Shown: positions 20,840 through 32,386, counted from the stretch's first letter. The stretch is 64,000 nt of DNA from Schizophyllum amplum (GCA_007026445.1 VDMD01000018.1:186001-250000), one strand, 5' to 3'. Notes: generated from the letters alone by a model not told the origin. Program-made: numbers and translations.

Positions 20840-23243
20840 TCACTCACTCTCCTCCGACCCCGCGTATGTCTTCGCCATCATCAAGTCGTACACCTTTTCG
20901 CTGAGCGACTCGCCCACAAACCTGATCCCCTGCCCCACATCCTTCAACAGATGCTTCGCCAGCTGCACCTCACTCTTTTTCTTCCGCCCTCCCCCCTGCG
21001 CCGCCCTCGCGGCCTCCTCCAGCGCCCTATCCTCCTTCTCTTCCTTCTCCGCCTGCCTGAACGCGTCCCGCAACGTGCGGGAGCACGGATACACCTGAAC
21101 GATCGCGCCGGCCTTCTCCGCGCTCATCTTGTTGATGCGCAGCAGCTGCTTCGCCCACGTCTCGCGTGCGGTCATGAAGCCCGACTTGGAGTTGAGCTCC
21201 TGGAACTTGGCGAAGGTGGTAAGGTACTCGCGGTGCGGCTGGTTGCGCCGGAGCGTCTTCTGGAACTTCAGGTAGCTCTCCCGGCGGATAATTTCGGAGG
21301 GAATGATGTGGAGGGGTTTGCCCTGCGGATGAATGTTAGTGAAATGCGATGGAGATGGCATTGATACTGAGGGATGGAGGCCAACCTTGTAGCGGTCTTT
21401 GACCATCTCATGGAGGGCTGCGTAATAGGCGATGGTGTCGTTGATGTGGTTGGTCTCTTTGACTCGGAAACGGTCGATTATCTGCGTCGAGCTGATAGCG
21501 GTATCGAAGGATTTGCCCTTTGAAGACTTCATTGCATCTTCTCGTCGCTTGGCGTCTACACTTGCCGCTCAATACGTGGAATGATTGGGCAAGTCATTGA
21601 TACGAACCGTACGACTCCACGACGTAGAAGACCTTCGTCAAGGCCGAGTTGTGTAGTCGGAACTGAGTGCGAGATTAGATGAAGTGCCTTCAGAAAGCGA
21701 AGCTTAGTCTCCGCACCTTCTGCTCATGGAACCGATTATCCTTGATGCTTATCCACAAATCATCGAAACGCTTGCGTTCCAAAATCACATCCAGTGCCAC
21801 CTCGTCGTAAGCGTCGCCTCGCTTGCTTCGCCGGACAGCCTTCCACGCGACGTCGCCGATCTCCAGCGCCTCTCGCACGACAGGAACACCCTTGCGTTCG
21901 AGCCGCTCGGCGAGCCCATCCCGATCCTTCTTCGTCCGGATCTCTCGAATGTCGAGGACCAGCTTGATGTCGTACCCTTCCGCAGGATTACGATTGGGTC
22001 GAAATGCTGGAAGACGACAGCTTCGGCGGACGCGTATGGGTCGTCGAGGTCAACCTCAATCTCCATGGTGGGGAGCGCAGACGAGAGACGACCGCGATTG
22101 CGCTGCGAGTGGGCAGCGATGGGCATGGACGTGGTTCTTGACATCGTCGGCACGGGCGGAGGAGGCATACTGTTGTTCAAGGAGGGCATGGTGACTGAAC
22201 GGCCAACAGGTTTGCGTGAGGTCGCGAAAGAAGTCGAAGCGAGGCCTGGAGGCTGTACAGGTAACTGGCGAGCAGGGTTGAGCGATCCAGTGCAGCGGCG
22301 CTTCTGCGATTCGTCTCTCGTCTCATCGTGTAACAAGTCAGACAACTTGCGCTTCTCGACCTGACTTGCAGGTTTGGCGTTTGGCGCAGATGCAAGAGGA
22401 TGGCCTGCGTTGACACTCCATGTCAAGAGCTGTGTCGACAGGAAGGTATGCATTGATCTTGGCGCCAACCGGAAAGCGTTCGAGAAGTTTGTGGGCCAAA
22501 GGATGACTTCGCTTGACTTAGGGTACTGGATCAAGTAGCATGCCGGGAACATATTTTCGCGGAAGTGGGCATCGTCGCGCTTGCGGACAGGCTTGAAGTC
22601 TACATCTGAGAAGATAAGTTCAACTGATATGTACTTTTTATGACAAGGATGACAACACACCAAGGTATGTGAACAAGAAGGAGTCTGCGTTGGCGAGTAT
22701 CGGTTCGGCTTGCGACGTCAAGGATGCGGGAGCGGGCTCATTGATACCTGAGGATGTCGACGGCGGCGGGAGAGGAGGGAGCTCGCAGGGCCGCCACGCA
22801 TCATGGAAGGTGCAGAAGCTTGGCGAGATAGTGATGCGGTTCTGGATGATGAGGTACTGTTGGTGTCTGCTTTTCTGGGTCTACCGCGCTTCTTCGGCTC
22901 GACAGCAGTCGATGGACCCGCAACAGGGCAGGCTCAAGGTGGGCGCTCATGTAGCCATTATTTGCTTCTGCTTCTCCTTGAGCTTGCTAACGATCTTGGG
23001 GCCTATGCCCTTCAGACGTGCAGCATCTTCGATGCGGGCGAGAACGTCTGGGCATTCCTTCATGCTCTTCCAAGCCCTGCGGAATACCATCTGGTAGTTG
23101 GACCCTGGGCTACTTAGTTATAGACTGTGATTTAGAATTTAGGCGTACCATCCTCTTGTTCGTCGCATAACTCTTGAAGCCAAGATAGGAGCTGCGGGTT
23201 CGCGCATGTCGTCCGCGACTTGGAACCACTAGTACGTGCCATG
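20840..23243 (-). CDS. MUS81: Mus81 crossover junction endonuclease catalytic subunit
   Basis: Mus81 pairs with Eme1/Mms4 to cut branched DNA (3' flaps, nicked Holliday junctions, stalled forks) in the nucleus. The ATG at 23243 starts 'MARTSGSKSRTTCANPQLL', the N-terminal helix-hairpin-helix region ('DAARLKGIGPKIVSKLKEK'). A long disordered linker follows, then the XPF/ERCC4 nuclease: 'LVLDIREIRTKKDRDGLAE', 'ALEIGDVAWKAV' and the intact catalytic motif 'ILERKRFDDL' with 'IKDNRFHEQK'. The C-terminal half has 'IDRFRVKETNHINDTIAYY', 'LHIIPSEIIRRESY' and the HhH2 region 'NKMSAEKAGAIVQVYP'. It ends 'LSEKVYDLMMAKTYAGSEESE'. One missing base near 21985 is needed to join 'ILRKG' to 'YDIKLVLDI'. It lies 384 bp downstream of EME1. 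Confidence 0.93.
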
Positions 23244-23627
23244 GCAGCGCGCCAAAACAATAAGGAAAAGCTCGATGCCGCGTAGGGTTTCACAAGGCCC
23301 TCTCGAGGTGATGCTGGTTGAGTTCAAGTTGCGATTCGTTCTCAACGCGACCTGTCACAGTGTGACATGTCGCGTCCTGGTCGCCCGTCAAGCGGCGAAA
23401 TGCAGTGTATGAACAGTCCAAGATTGATGTCATTATACCAAAAGATGAAGCGAGATATGCTAGGGCAAGAATAAAGGAGTATAGAATATAATAGGGGTGA
23501 CGGATCCGTATGTTTAGCGAGAGCGAGAAGATAAAAAGGTATATGTTAGAATACATAGTACGAGCCAGAGTGAAGCTCAGCAGCATCCTTAGATGATCTC
23601 GACGTTCACAAAGCCTCGGAAAGCCTA
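23244..23627. promoter_or_regulatory. Spacer between EME1 and MUS81
   Basis: This 384-bp AT-richer spacer must contain the EME1 terminator and the MUS81 promoter. No further gene is visible. Confidence 0.45.
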
Positions 23628-25287
23628 TCAGTCGTTATCTTTGAATACCAGCTTCAAGGGGTCTTCGCCGTATAGCACGTCGTGAACACGCTTCGAAAGC
23701 GCAGGACCGAAGCTCTCTCTCGTGCGTTTTCTTCCATCGGCCGTAAACTCGACCTATGGACATAGTCAGTTGAACGTTAATCATCATAGTCATCCCGGCA
23801 CACACTTGGAGACGCGCCAACAAATGCGGCCCATGCTGCGGCTCAGCCTCGTACGCCCGGTACAGACTGTCCATTGTCGGATACGCCTGCACCACCGCCC
23901 GCGCGTGGTCCTTCGTCAGCCGGTGCACGCTCGCCAGCGCGCCCGCCCACGTCTCCGCCGATCCTTGCCCTTCGGTAGACGCGTTTCGCTGCAGAACGGC
24001 AGGTGCGACCGCTCGAGGTACTTGTGGATCCGGTGGCCAACGTCGCATGCCATGTCGTATAGCCGCTGCACCACCTCCGCGGGCCGCTCGGCGTACATGT
24101 GGTAAGCGTCGTGCGCCATCTCGACGGCAAGGAGCGCGCGGTCGGCAGCGCCGCGCGTGGCGGAAGGCAGCCTGACCATGCCGTGCACGAGGATGACGGC
24201 TTGGCGGCGGATGCCGCGCAACTTGAGGCTCTCGCAGAATTTGTCGACGAGGACGACGAGGGTGCCGTTAGATGCGTGCTCCGCGAGCTTCGGTGCACTG
24301 AGCCAGAGAACCGCAGTTTGGTCCCATTCGTCCCGCTCATCGCAAGGCTTCCAAATGGATTCCTTGACGTTGTACTCCTTGGTGATGTGTCTCCGGAAGC
24401 GGACAGTGTCGTAGCCGGACATGGGATCGTCCTCAACATCTACCTTGCCGCCGTGCTCGCCGACCCTCTCGCTGAGTTCGGTGACAACGTTGAACCAAGC
24501 CTTCTGCAGGGATTTAGAGACGACGATGGTAGTTTCGGCGAGTGTCTGCTTGCGGTCCAGCACGAGCTTGTTGGCGGATTTGAATTCGCTTTGGATTCGC
24601 TTCTCGGTCGCAGCAGCTGCTTTCTTGCGAGCCCGCTCTTCCTCTCGTTCTCTTTTGGCGGCTTCTTTCTCGAGCTTAGTGGTCTCTCTCTCAAGGCGTT
24701 TGGCTTCCTGCGGACGATGAGACGGACGAGCGCGCTCATAAGCGCGTTTCTACTCACCTTCTTCGTTTCGTTCTCCCTCCTCTGTTCCTCGGTCACCTTG
24801 GGCACGCGGCGGGGCTTTTTCACTGGCGTTGGCGGGTCCGTCTATTTGTGATCAATCATTGAGGGCTGGACGATACCCAGCTCGTTGCACGGACCTCGGA
24901 CCCACTGTCATCTGCAAAATCACGAGTGCGCTTGCTACCTGCCGAGGAGCCGCTGTCTCTCGTCTTGAGATCATCGCCGCGCCGCCCGGAGGTCCTCCTG
25001 GACCCAGACGGTCGCGTGGTTAGAGCAGTGAATTGCTGCGATCCGGGTACAGGGAACTCGTCGTCAGAGATGGCGCCGTCGCTATCGCTCTCAACATCGA
25101 GCACGTCTTGAGGAAGACTCGGAGACCGAGCCAGTGGCGGACTGGACGACGCGGGCACTTCGTCCGAGTCGGACAGGTCGATGACATCGCCGGCTGACAG
25201 TTGCGACGAAGGAGGGGCTGTTGCTTGGCTCAAACTGAGGTCCTCTTCATCGCTATCTGAGATGTCAATGACATGAAGGGCGGGCAT
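23628..25287 (-). CDS. EME1: Eme1/Mms4 non-catalytic partner of Mus81
   Basis: Eme1 is the catalytically dead XPF-family partner that Mus81 needs to bind and cut branched DNA. From the ATG at 25287 the protein opens with two acidic hydrophobic motifs, 'HVIDISDSDEED' and 'DVIDLSDSDE', and a disordered Ser/Asp-rich tail. A Lys/Glu-rich coiled coil follows ('KRLERETTKLEKEAAKRER'), then the family signature 'ANKLVLDRKQTLAETTIVV', 'YDTVRFRRHITKEYN', 'VLWLSAPKLAEH' and 'YLERSHLPFCSETR'. The C-terminal HhH2 reads 'SVHRLTKDHARAVVQAYPT', and the end is 'LYGEDPLKLVFKDND'. No ERKxxxD nuclease motif is present, as expected. The intron near 24845-24905 uses donor GTCCGT. A base seems missing near 23975, before 'AETWAGALAS'. 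Confidence 0.9.
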
Positions 25288-25589
25288 TGTCACTGTGCTC
25301 AACGGCGGCGGGAACAAGGTGAACACAGCAACAAAACAACAATTGACGCGACGACGCGGTCCCGTGATCGATGTCAATGGCGCGCATGGTATTTGTGGCG
25401 CATTCATGCCCTGGCAGGCAACTGTGACCTGTTGTTAAGAATCACTATTTACAGCGGTGTAGTTGACCGGCTCCCAATAGATAGCAACCAATGGTGTACG
25501 AGTCATAGCTCGTACTTACTGTACATGTCCAACAAGGACCCAACTCAACTAATAAGAAGTTGGACCTTCCACCGCTCTGAAATCCATCC

Positions 25590-28583
25590 CTAACGCCTCT
25601 GGCGTGTTTGTGGGCCCGGCGTTCGCGCACGCATCGATGCCGCGCGACCTCTCGGCGGCTCCTCCACTATCTCGACCTCGCCCTCGCTCGACAGATCATC
25701 CTCGGGCAAAGCACCTTTCCGTCGCCCAGAGCTCTTGCCCACGTCGACCTTGCCACATCGACCTGCCGTCCCTCGTCCGCGTCACTATCGCTGCTCGCAT
25801 TCCCTCCGCGATCGTCCGATCTGCCCGCAAAGGACACGCGCCGGCCGCGTGAGCGGCTGCGCGCGACGAGCGACGGACGACACCGCTCGCCCTCCGCCGC
25901 GCTACTATCGTCCGCAGCGTACGGGTCGTCGGCAGCGTACTGTCCACGCGTCGATGTATGCGATGAAGAGCGTGCCCTTGAGTACCCCGCACCGGGGGAC
26001 TGGTACGTCGACCCCTGAGCAGGAGAGGGGTATGTACCAGCAGCAGAGTACGCCGCTGCCGGCGCGGCGTAGCCCCCGACCGGCGGATAAGACAGGCCAG
26101 GCAGCGGAGGATACGCCACACCTGCCGGGTACGACGGCTGCTGTCCGGGTGGACAGGTTGGTTGCTGCCCTGGCGGATACGCCGGCTGCTGTCCAAAAAG
26201 CGACGCCAAGTGGTGCATGAGCTGCCCGACGACGTACTGCGCGTGCGCGGGGTCGACGGCGAGTGGCGGGTACGGGATTGGCGGAGGCGGGTCGGCCGGT
26301 CCCGCGTACGGCTCCTGAACAGCGTACGGCGGCGGTTCTGGCATGACAGATGGTGTGCGAGGGATGGTAGATCGCGCACGAGGCACGGCGGACTGTTTAC
26401 GAGGAGAGGCGGATTGTTTACGAGAAGCCGTTAACGGAGCGCGAGGAGCACGGCTGGCGCTTCTGCCCCGCTCTGATTTCTCCCGGCACTCACCGTCCGA
26501 GCCCGGCTTCTCGGGGGCAGCCGCACGAAGTGGGACGCGCGCACTGGTTGGTTCCGGTCCCGCCGAGCACCGCGTACTGTCGTGGGATTCGTTGGCCGGT
26601 GATGCAGGGCGCGGAGACGCGGGACGCGCACGAGATGCAGAACGCGCTCGCGATGAGAACGCGCTCGCGATGACGAACGTGCTCGGGATCCTGTATCTGG
26701 TTGACATGGCGATGGAGGCCGTGTCTGAGATGCAGGTCCTGGTCGAGACGCGGCACGCGACTTGGGCCGCCCACGCGACGGTGTCTTTGCACCTTCACGC
26801 GACGCTTGCTTCGCACCTTCTGTCGATGGCATGAGAGACAGTCTTCACGATCATCAATGGCTTGCGTACCATGCCTGAGGTGGGCGGGCGGGACAGGAAT
26901 TTCTACGTAGGCGATGGGACGCGAGGCTTTGTTTGCGCCTGGCAATCGCCGGGCCTTGTTCGCGCCGGATGGTTGCGGGACTTTGCTCGTGCTTGGTGAT
27001 TGTGGGGCTTTGCTCGCGTTTGGCGGTTGTGGGGCTTTGCTCTCACCTGGCGGTTGCGAAATTTTGCTTGCACCTGGCGGTTGCGACGCCTTGTCGGGGC
27101 CTGGTGGCTGCGAGGCTCTGCCGGCCACTGGTAGTGGCGAGGCCCTGCCAGCCTCTCGTGGTCTCGCAGACCCCGTAGCATTGTGAGAAGGCGTGTTGGG
27201 GCCGACGCCCTCAGATTTGTCTGCAGAGGCGGAGGGAGGGGCGTCTGTCGGTTCGTCGACGTCCATATCGGACGCCGAAGATCGTCGTTTGCGTTTCTTC
27301 GTGAGGGCAGGCTGAGGTGCGGAGACGTCCGTGGCGCGCTGCTTGCCTCTTGCCTTCACAGACATCTGTGGCGCGGATGGCGCGCGTTCTGGAGCAGGCG
27401 TCCTGGTGGGCGAATGGTCTTCGGGAGGGGTGTTCTCGAAATCAAAGGGGTTGCGCGTGACGCCGGTGGGCGTACCGACCGTCGAGGTCCACTTCCTCGG
27501 CTTGCGCTTTGAAGATAGCATTTTTGATAAATCGAGTCGGGGTATGGGGGTGGATTGGGGCGTGTGCAATTTCGATGAGGAGGGCGTTTGTTCGTCATCG
27601 GGGGCAGGTGAAGAGGAACGGCGTGAGGGCTTTATGGGACTGGACTGGGTTCTCGAAAATCGCGCTCGGGCTTTCACTGGAGAGGATGGGGCGAGTGGAG
27701 AAGAAGACGTTGGGGGTGAGGAGGGTGGTAGGGGGGACGAGGGAGGGGCGTATGCAGGGCTTTCCTGGGTATATGACCGTTGTTCTGAGCATGGTGTGGG
27801 CGGTGGCGGCAGGGAGGAGGATGTCTGAGATCGCGGGGGCGTGTAGAGCTGGAACGGATACGGACGCGCCGGCGGTGGCGAGGGCAGGGCGTCAAAGTCG
27901 CTCTCGGACTCCTCCTTCGGCACGCGGTAGATGATGCTCGCCTCGGAGCCCATCCCCCAGTCGTCCAGCTCGTCGTCCGACTCGAGTTCGATGATGGTGC
28001 GTGGTGGCGGCATGCCTTCGTCGTCGTCGCAGGCGTCGGATGTGGCGTCTACTTCCTCTCCTTGAATCAATCGCCGCATCTTCTCGGCCTCCATGAACTC
28101 GGTGATCTCCTCTTCTGTGAGGGGCTGGCCGAGCGAGGGCTGGTGCGCCGCTTGTTCCGCCGCGAGCTTGGGCGCGAACGCATCGAGCTCGTCGTCCGAT
28201 TCGTCCGGACCGTGCTCCTCCTCCTCCTCCTCTGGTTGCTCGTCCGGCGTCTCGCTCTCCTCATCGTCGTCCACGGACGGCTGATGCACACCGAACTGCT
28301 TGACGGGGGAAGACGCGAGGATGCCACGGTCCTTGATGAAGCTCATTTCGCGCAGGTCGATAATGTCATCCTCGTCGAGGGTCCGGCTGTATCGTTCCTC
28401 GAGACTTGCCCAGCTGTCGAAGAGGCGCGATAAGGACGCGGCCTTTTCGCGCTGGATTTCGTCGGGCGGCAGAAAGCGAGCAGGCGTGACGGTGCGCAGG
28501 CGCTTCCTGGGCGGCGGCGCGCAGTCCAAGTCCGTGCGCAACGTCGGCGGCGTCGCAGAGGGTGTGAAGAGTGGCGGATTCAT
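25590..28583 (-). CDS. Large disordered protein, candidate Scm3/HJURP CENP-A chaperone
   Basis: Near its N-terminus (residues about 45-90) the protein reads 'SLSRLFDSWASLEERYSR', 'EDDIIDL' and 'FIKDRGIL'. This resembles the conserved Scm3 block (a helix, then D-E-I-D-L and a D-R/N-G-H-L turn) that binds the centromeric histone CENP-A/Cse4. The rest is acidic, Pro/Ser-rich and disordered, with 'KARGKQRATD', a basic 'KKRKRR', seven tandem 9-residue repeats, an RS-rich zone and a Gln/Pro/Tyr-rich tail 'QQPAYPPGQQPTCPPGQQ'. The most protein-like frame changes three times (near 26845, 26650 and 25740), each time as if one base were missing, before ending at 25590-25592. The reading from 26490 to 28583 is uninterrupted. 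The function is inferred from one short motif. Confidence 0.5.
26925..27113 (-). repeat. Seven tandem 27-bp (9-residue) repeats
   Basis: Bases 27113 down to 26925 encode exactly seven 9-residue units of the form SQPPGxxKA: SQPPGPDKA, SQPPGASKI, SQPPGESKA, PQPPNASKA, PQSPSTSKV, PQPSGANKA, RRLPGANKA. They lie inside the candidate Scm3-like gene. Each unit carries one Lys, so the tract is a regularly charged, flexible spacer. Copy number is likely to vary between strains. Confidence 0.9.
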
Positions 28584-28750
28584 CGTTCGCCGCGATGTAC
28601 TCGTCGTCGAGCGCGACGAACGCGAACTTGGAACGCGATCTCAATCGACCGCCAAATCACGTGGACTCTGCGCTGAGCAACACGACCAAATAAGGACTTT
28701 GACGCGTTCTGAGCATTGTGGGCGCTTGTGTTCACCGTCCAGCGTCAAAA
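28584..28750. promoter_or_regulatory. 167-bp divergent promoter, Scm3-like gene / CCT3
   Basis: The two start codons face away from each other across only 167 bp, so the genes must share promoter sequence. No TATA box was identified. Confidence 0.6.
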
Positions 28751-30719
28751 ATGTCCGGACAAACGCCCATTTTTGTGATGAGTGAGCAGCACAATGAAGC
28801 AGTCCTTCTTGTTGCTCACATTGGATTAGACTCGGCGCCCGAGAGGCAGTCGGGTAGGAAAGCGCAGACGTCGAATATCACCGCGGCAAAGGTGCGTGTA
28901 AAGTCAAGATGAAGTCCTTTCACTCACCGTATCTATAGACCGTTGCGGATGTCATCCGAACATGTCTTGGGCCTAAAGCCATGCTCAAGATGATTCTGGA
29001 TCCTATGGGGGGTATCCTGTGCGTTTTCCGTCCCTGGCTGCCTCTTCCTCCGATTGACGTCCTTGGCCAGGCTGACCAACGATGGAAACGCTATTCTGCG
29101 CGAGATTGACGTCGCGCATCCTGCCGCCAAGAACATGATCGAGCTGAGTCGCACGCAGGACGAGGAATGCGGAGACGGCACGACAAGCGTGATCATCTGG
29201 GTGCGTCGCTCTTCCCTTCCTCGTGCATCAAGCTCTGAGCGCACTGCAGCGGGAGAGATCCTAGCTCAGTCCTTGTCGCAGCTAGAGCGCGACATCCACC
29301 CCGTTGTCATCATCTCCGCGTACAACAAGGCCCTGCAAGAGGCGCTCAACATCATCAAGCGGATATCCGTCCCGATCGACATCAACTCCGACGAGCAGAT
29401 GCTCTCCCTCATCAAAACATCCATCGGCACCAAGTTCGTTGTGCGATGGTCCGAGCTCATGTGCAACCTCGCCTTGCAGGCCATCCGTATCGTCGCAGAG
29501 GACCCGGAGGTCGCGAGCTCGAACGTTCACTCGCTCACCGGCGTGAAGACCGTCGACATTAAGCGCTACGCGCGCGTCGAAAAGGTCCCCGGCGGCGAGA
29601 TTGAGGAGAGCCGCGTCCTGAACGGCATCATGCTAAACAAGGACATCACCCACCCCAGCATGCGCCGGCGCATCCACAACCCGCGCATCATCCTGCTCGA
29701 CTGCCCGCTCGAGTACAAGAAGGGCGAGAGCCAGACGAACATGGAGTTTTCGAAGGAGGGCGACTGGGAGCGCGCGCAGGAGATCGAGGAGGAGCAGGTG
29801 AAGGCGATGGTGAACAAGCTCGTCGAGTTTAAGCCGGATCTGGTCATCACGGAGAAGGGCGTATCCGACCTGGCGCAGCACGTATTCGTGAAGCACGGCA
29901 TCAGCGCGATCCGCCGCGTGCGCAAGTCGGACAACAACCGTATCGCGCTCGCGGTCGGTGCGACCATCGTGAACCGCATCGAAGATCTCCGCGAGTCCGA
30001 CATCGGCGCGCAATGCGGGCTCTTCAACATCGAGAAGATTGGTGACGAGTACGTCGTTGGCCGCACTTCGGTATCCCTCTTCACTGACAATCGCATCTTT
30101 CAGATACTTCACCTTCCTCACCGAGTGCAAGACGCCGAAAGCCTGCACAATTCTGCTCCGCGGGCCGTCGAAGGATATCCTGAACGAGATCGACCGCAAC
30201 CTCGCTGACGCCATGTCCGTCGCCCGCAACGTCGTCTTCTTCCCGTACCTCTGCCCCGGCGGTGGCGCGACGGAGATGGCCGTCAGCGTCGGGCTACAGC
30301 AGGCGAGCAAGTCGCTTGCGGGCGGTGTCGAGGCGTGGCCATTCCGCGCTGTTGCTGACGCGGTGGAGGTCATTCCGCGCACGCTCGTGCAGAACGCGGG
30401 TGGGAACGCGATCCGGTTGTTGACGGAGCTTAGGGTGCGTTGTCGCATGCTGGACTAGTTGTTCACCGGTCTGACATTCCCCTTACAGGCAAAGCACGCG
30501 AACGGCGAGCACCAGTGGGGTGTGGACGGCAACACCGCGAAGATTGTCGACATGAAGGAATACGGGCTGTACGAGTCGGCGAGCGTGAAGATCCAGACGT
30601 TCAAGACGGCGATTGAGGCCGCGAGGATGCTGCTGCGCGTCGACGATGTGGTGCAGGCAGTAAGGAAGGACAGGGAGGGTGGCGGCGGAGGCGGGCCGCC
30701 GCAGGAGATGGAGGGGTAG
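28751..30719 (+). CDS. CCT3: CCT3, gamma subunit of the cytosolic chaperonin TRiC
   Basis: This is one of eight subunits of the TRiC/CCT ring that folds actin, tubulin and other cytosolic proteins with ATP. Exon 1 is tiny ('MSGQTPIFVM'), then 'SGRKAQTSNITAAKTVADV' and the nucleotide-site motifs 'CLGPKAMLKMILDPMGG', 'GDGTTSV' and 'PGGGATEMA'. Gamma-type features include 'KVPGGEIEESRVLNGIMLN', 'LLDCPLEYKKGESQTN' and 'DMKEYGLYE'. The C-terminus is Gly-rich ('GGGGGGPPQEMEG'). Six introns were placed, e.g. between 'GGIL' and 'TNDGNAILRE', and a GTACGT intron near 30048. The 39-bp stretch at 29200-29240 is in frame and may be a very short or retained intron. Length and order are normal. Confidence 0.96.
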
Positions 30720-31013
30720 AGAACACTAGACTGAAGGTGCAAGCGTGAACCTTTGTTGACTGTATAAAACGAGTATTGCACATCTACTGTAATATAGATT
30801 TTTGCAAGAGCATACTGACGGCTCATACTTACGGCGTAGAGTTGCGGGCTTGTGCGAGTGAGCGTCGAGTGAGCGCCTCATAAGGCCTCCCGCGGCACGT
30901 AGCGGAGTTACACCTGTCACACTGTTGGATGTCGCACAAGACTTTGTCACCTTGCTCGATACCTGCTCGATATTGACCTTGCCTCTTACTATCTTGACAA
31001 CCTTCACATTGCT

Positions 31014-32313
31014 ATGGACGACGCAGTTCGGAAGCGCAAAGAGCTACGGGAACAGCTGCTCGGTCATTCGCGAGGCAGCCTCGGCCAGTTGACGGAGGAC
31101 GAAGAATGGTGGGCTGCCCACCAGCCTTGGCTCGAGAGCTGTGGCTACATCCTTCGGCAACGTTATCGTCCTGGCTGGGAAGCGTCCTGGCATGAATCTC
31201 GCAAGGAATTGCTGGACTGCGAAGATCATCTAGCAATATCTGTACGTCGGCTTGCTTTACGTTCGGTCTCCTCTGATTCTGTTCATAGTATTGGTTTCTA
31301 CTCGACGCCACCCGAGCGTCCGATGGACAACCTGTCATATTCAAGCGCATCAACGTCATGCAGTTTCCCGACGAGGTTGAAGTAACTTCCATGCTGTCCT
31401 CGCCTCATTTGGCAGCCGACCCGCGTAACCGATGTGTGCCCTGCCTAGAGGTGCTGCGTGTTCCCAACGAGGACAACCTTTCAATCATCGTATTGCCTTT
31501 GCTCAGAGACTATGCCGACCCCAGGTTTGACACGGTCGGGGAGGTTGTCGATTGTTTGGGCCAAATCTTGGAGGTGTGCCACATATCATCTGCCTTACGC
31601 AACTGCCCGTCATGATCATACAGTGTGTGCAGTTCTTGCACGACCATCATATCGCGCATAGGCAAGTCTAACAGTCAAGAGAGCGTCTAAACTAACTTGC
31701 ATCGTAGGGATATCAAAAGCGGAAATATCATGGTGGACGCTTCCAACATGTATCCTCGACCTTTCCATCCACTTGATCAGACCATGCGTGCGGACTGGAG
31801 AGGCAGGGCACGTCATTTTTCGCGTACCGAACGACCTGTGAGATATCATCTGATTGATTTCGGATTGTCTACCGATTTCGAGGCGACGGAACCGCCGTAC
31901 CTCGACTACCCTGTCTGGGGAGGCTACAAGACCGTGCCCGAATTCCAGGGAGACGGCTACTACAAGCAGTACGACCCGTTCCCTACCGATGTCTACTATC
32001 TCGGCACTTGGATCCGCCAGGACTTCCTTGATGTACGTAACACGCAGCGGACCCCTGCAAAGCTGATCTATAGCGATAGGGTATATTTGGCGGGGAGAAC
32101 AACAATCTGGTCGTCACCTCGAAGCGCCTTGGGCTGGAATTTCTACGGCCCCTGGTTAACGAAATGACGCGCGAGGATCCAGCTGCGCGGCCGTCCATCG
32201 ACGAGGTGATGGACAAGTTCAACGCGCTTGTCTCTGACCTCTCAGCTGGAAGCTCCGCTCTCGCGTGGCGAAAGAGAATGATCACCCACTATACAGTATG
32301 TACCTCTCTGTGA
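31014..32313 (+). CDS. Basidiomycete-type protein kinase, tandem copy 1
   Basis: A eukaryotic protein kinase fold with canonical catalytic residues: Lys in 'GQPVIFKRIN', the loop 'HRDIKSGNIMVD' and 'LIDFGLSTDF', then 'REDPAARPSIDEVMDKF'. The N-terminal 'EEWWAAHQPWLESCGYILR' is shared with copy 2 and seems particular to this family, which I recognise only as a group expanded in mushroom-forming fungi. Five exons; the start is the ATG at 31014. Near 32243 one A is missing relative to copy 2 (CTCAGCTGG versus CTCAAGCTGG). The last residues are therefore out of frame and a stop appears at 32311-32313. The sequence matching copy 2's C-terminus continues to about 32386 in the other frame. Substrate unknown. 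Confidence 0.82.
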
Positions 32314-32386
32314 CGCATTGGTGTCGGCGTCTGAAGTTGGTCGCCACGCGGCGGCCTGCTATACCGTGTCCGGACGGCACCCGCTA

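Noticed and set aside
23290..23586. Hydrophobic open frame between EME1 and MUS81
   Set aside because: The apparent membrane segment comes from AT-rich intergenic DNA; no family recognised.
26162..28785. Plus-strand open frames opposite the Scm3-like gene
   Set aside because: They are complements of a repetitive Pro/Ser/Glu-rich coding region and show no independent domain.
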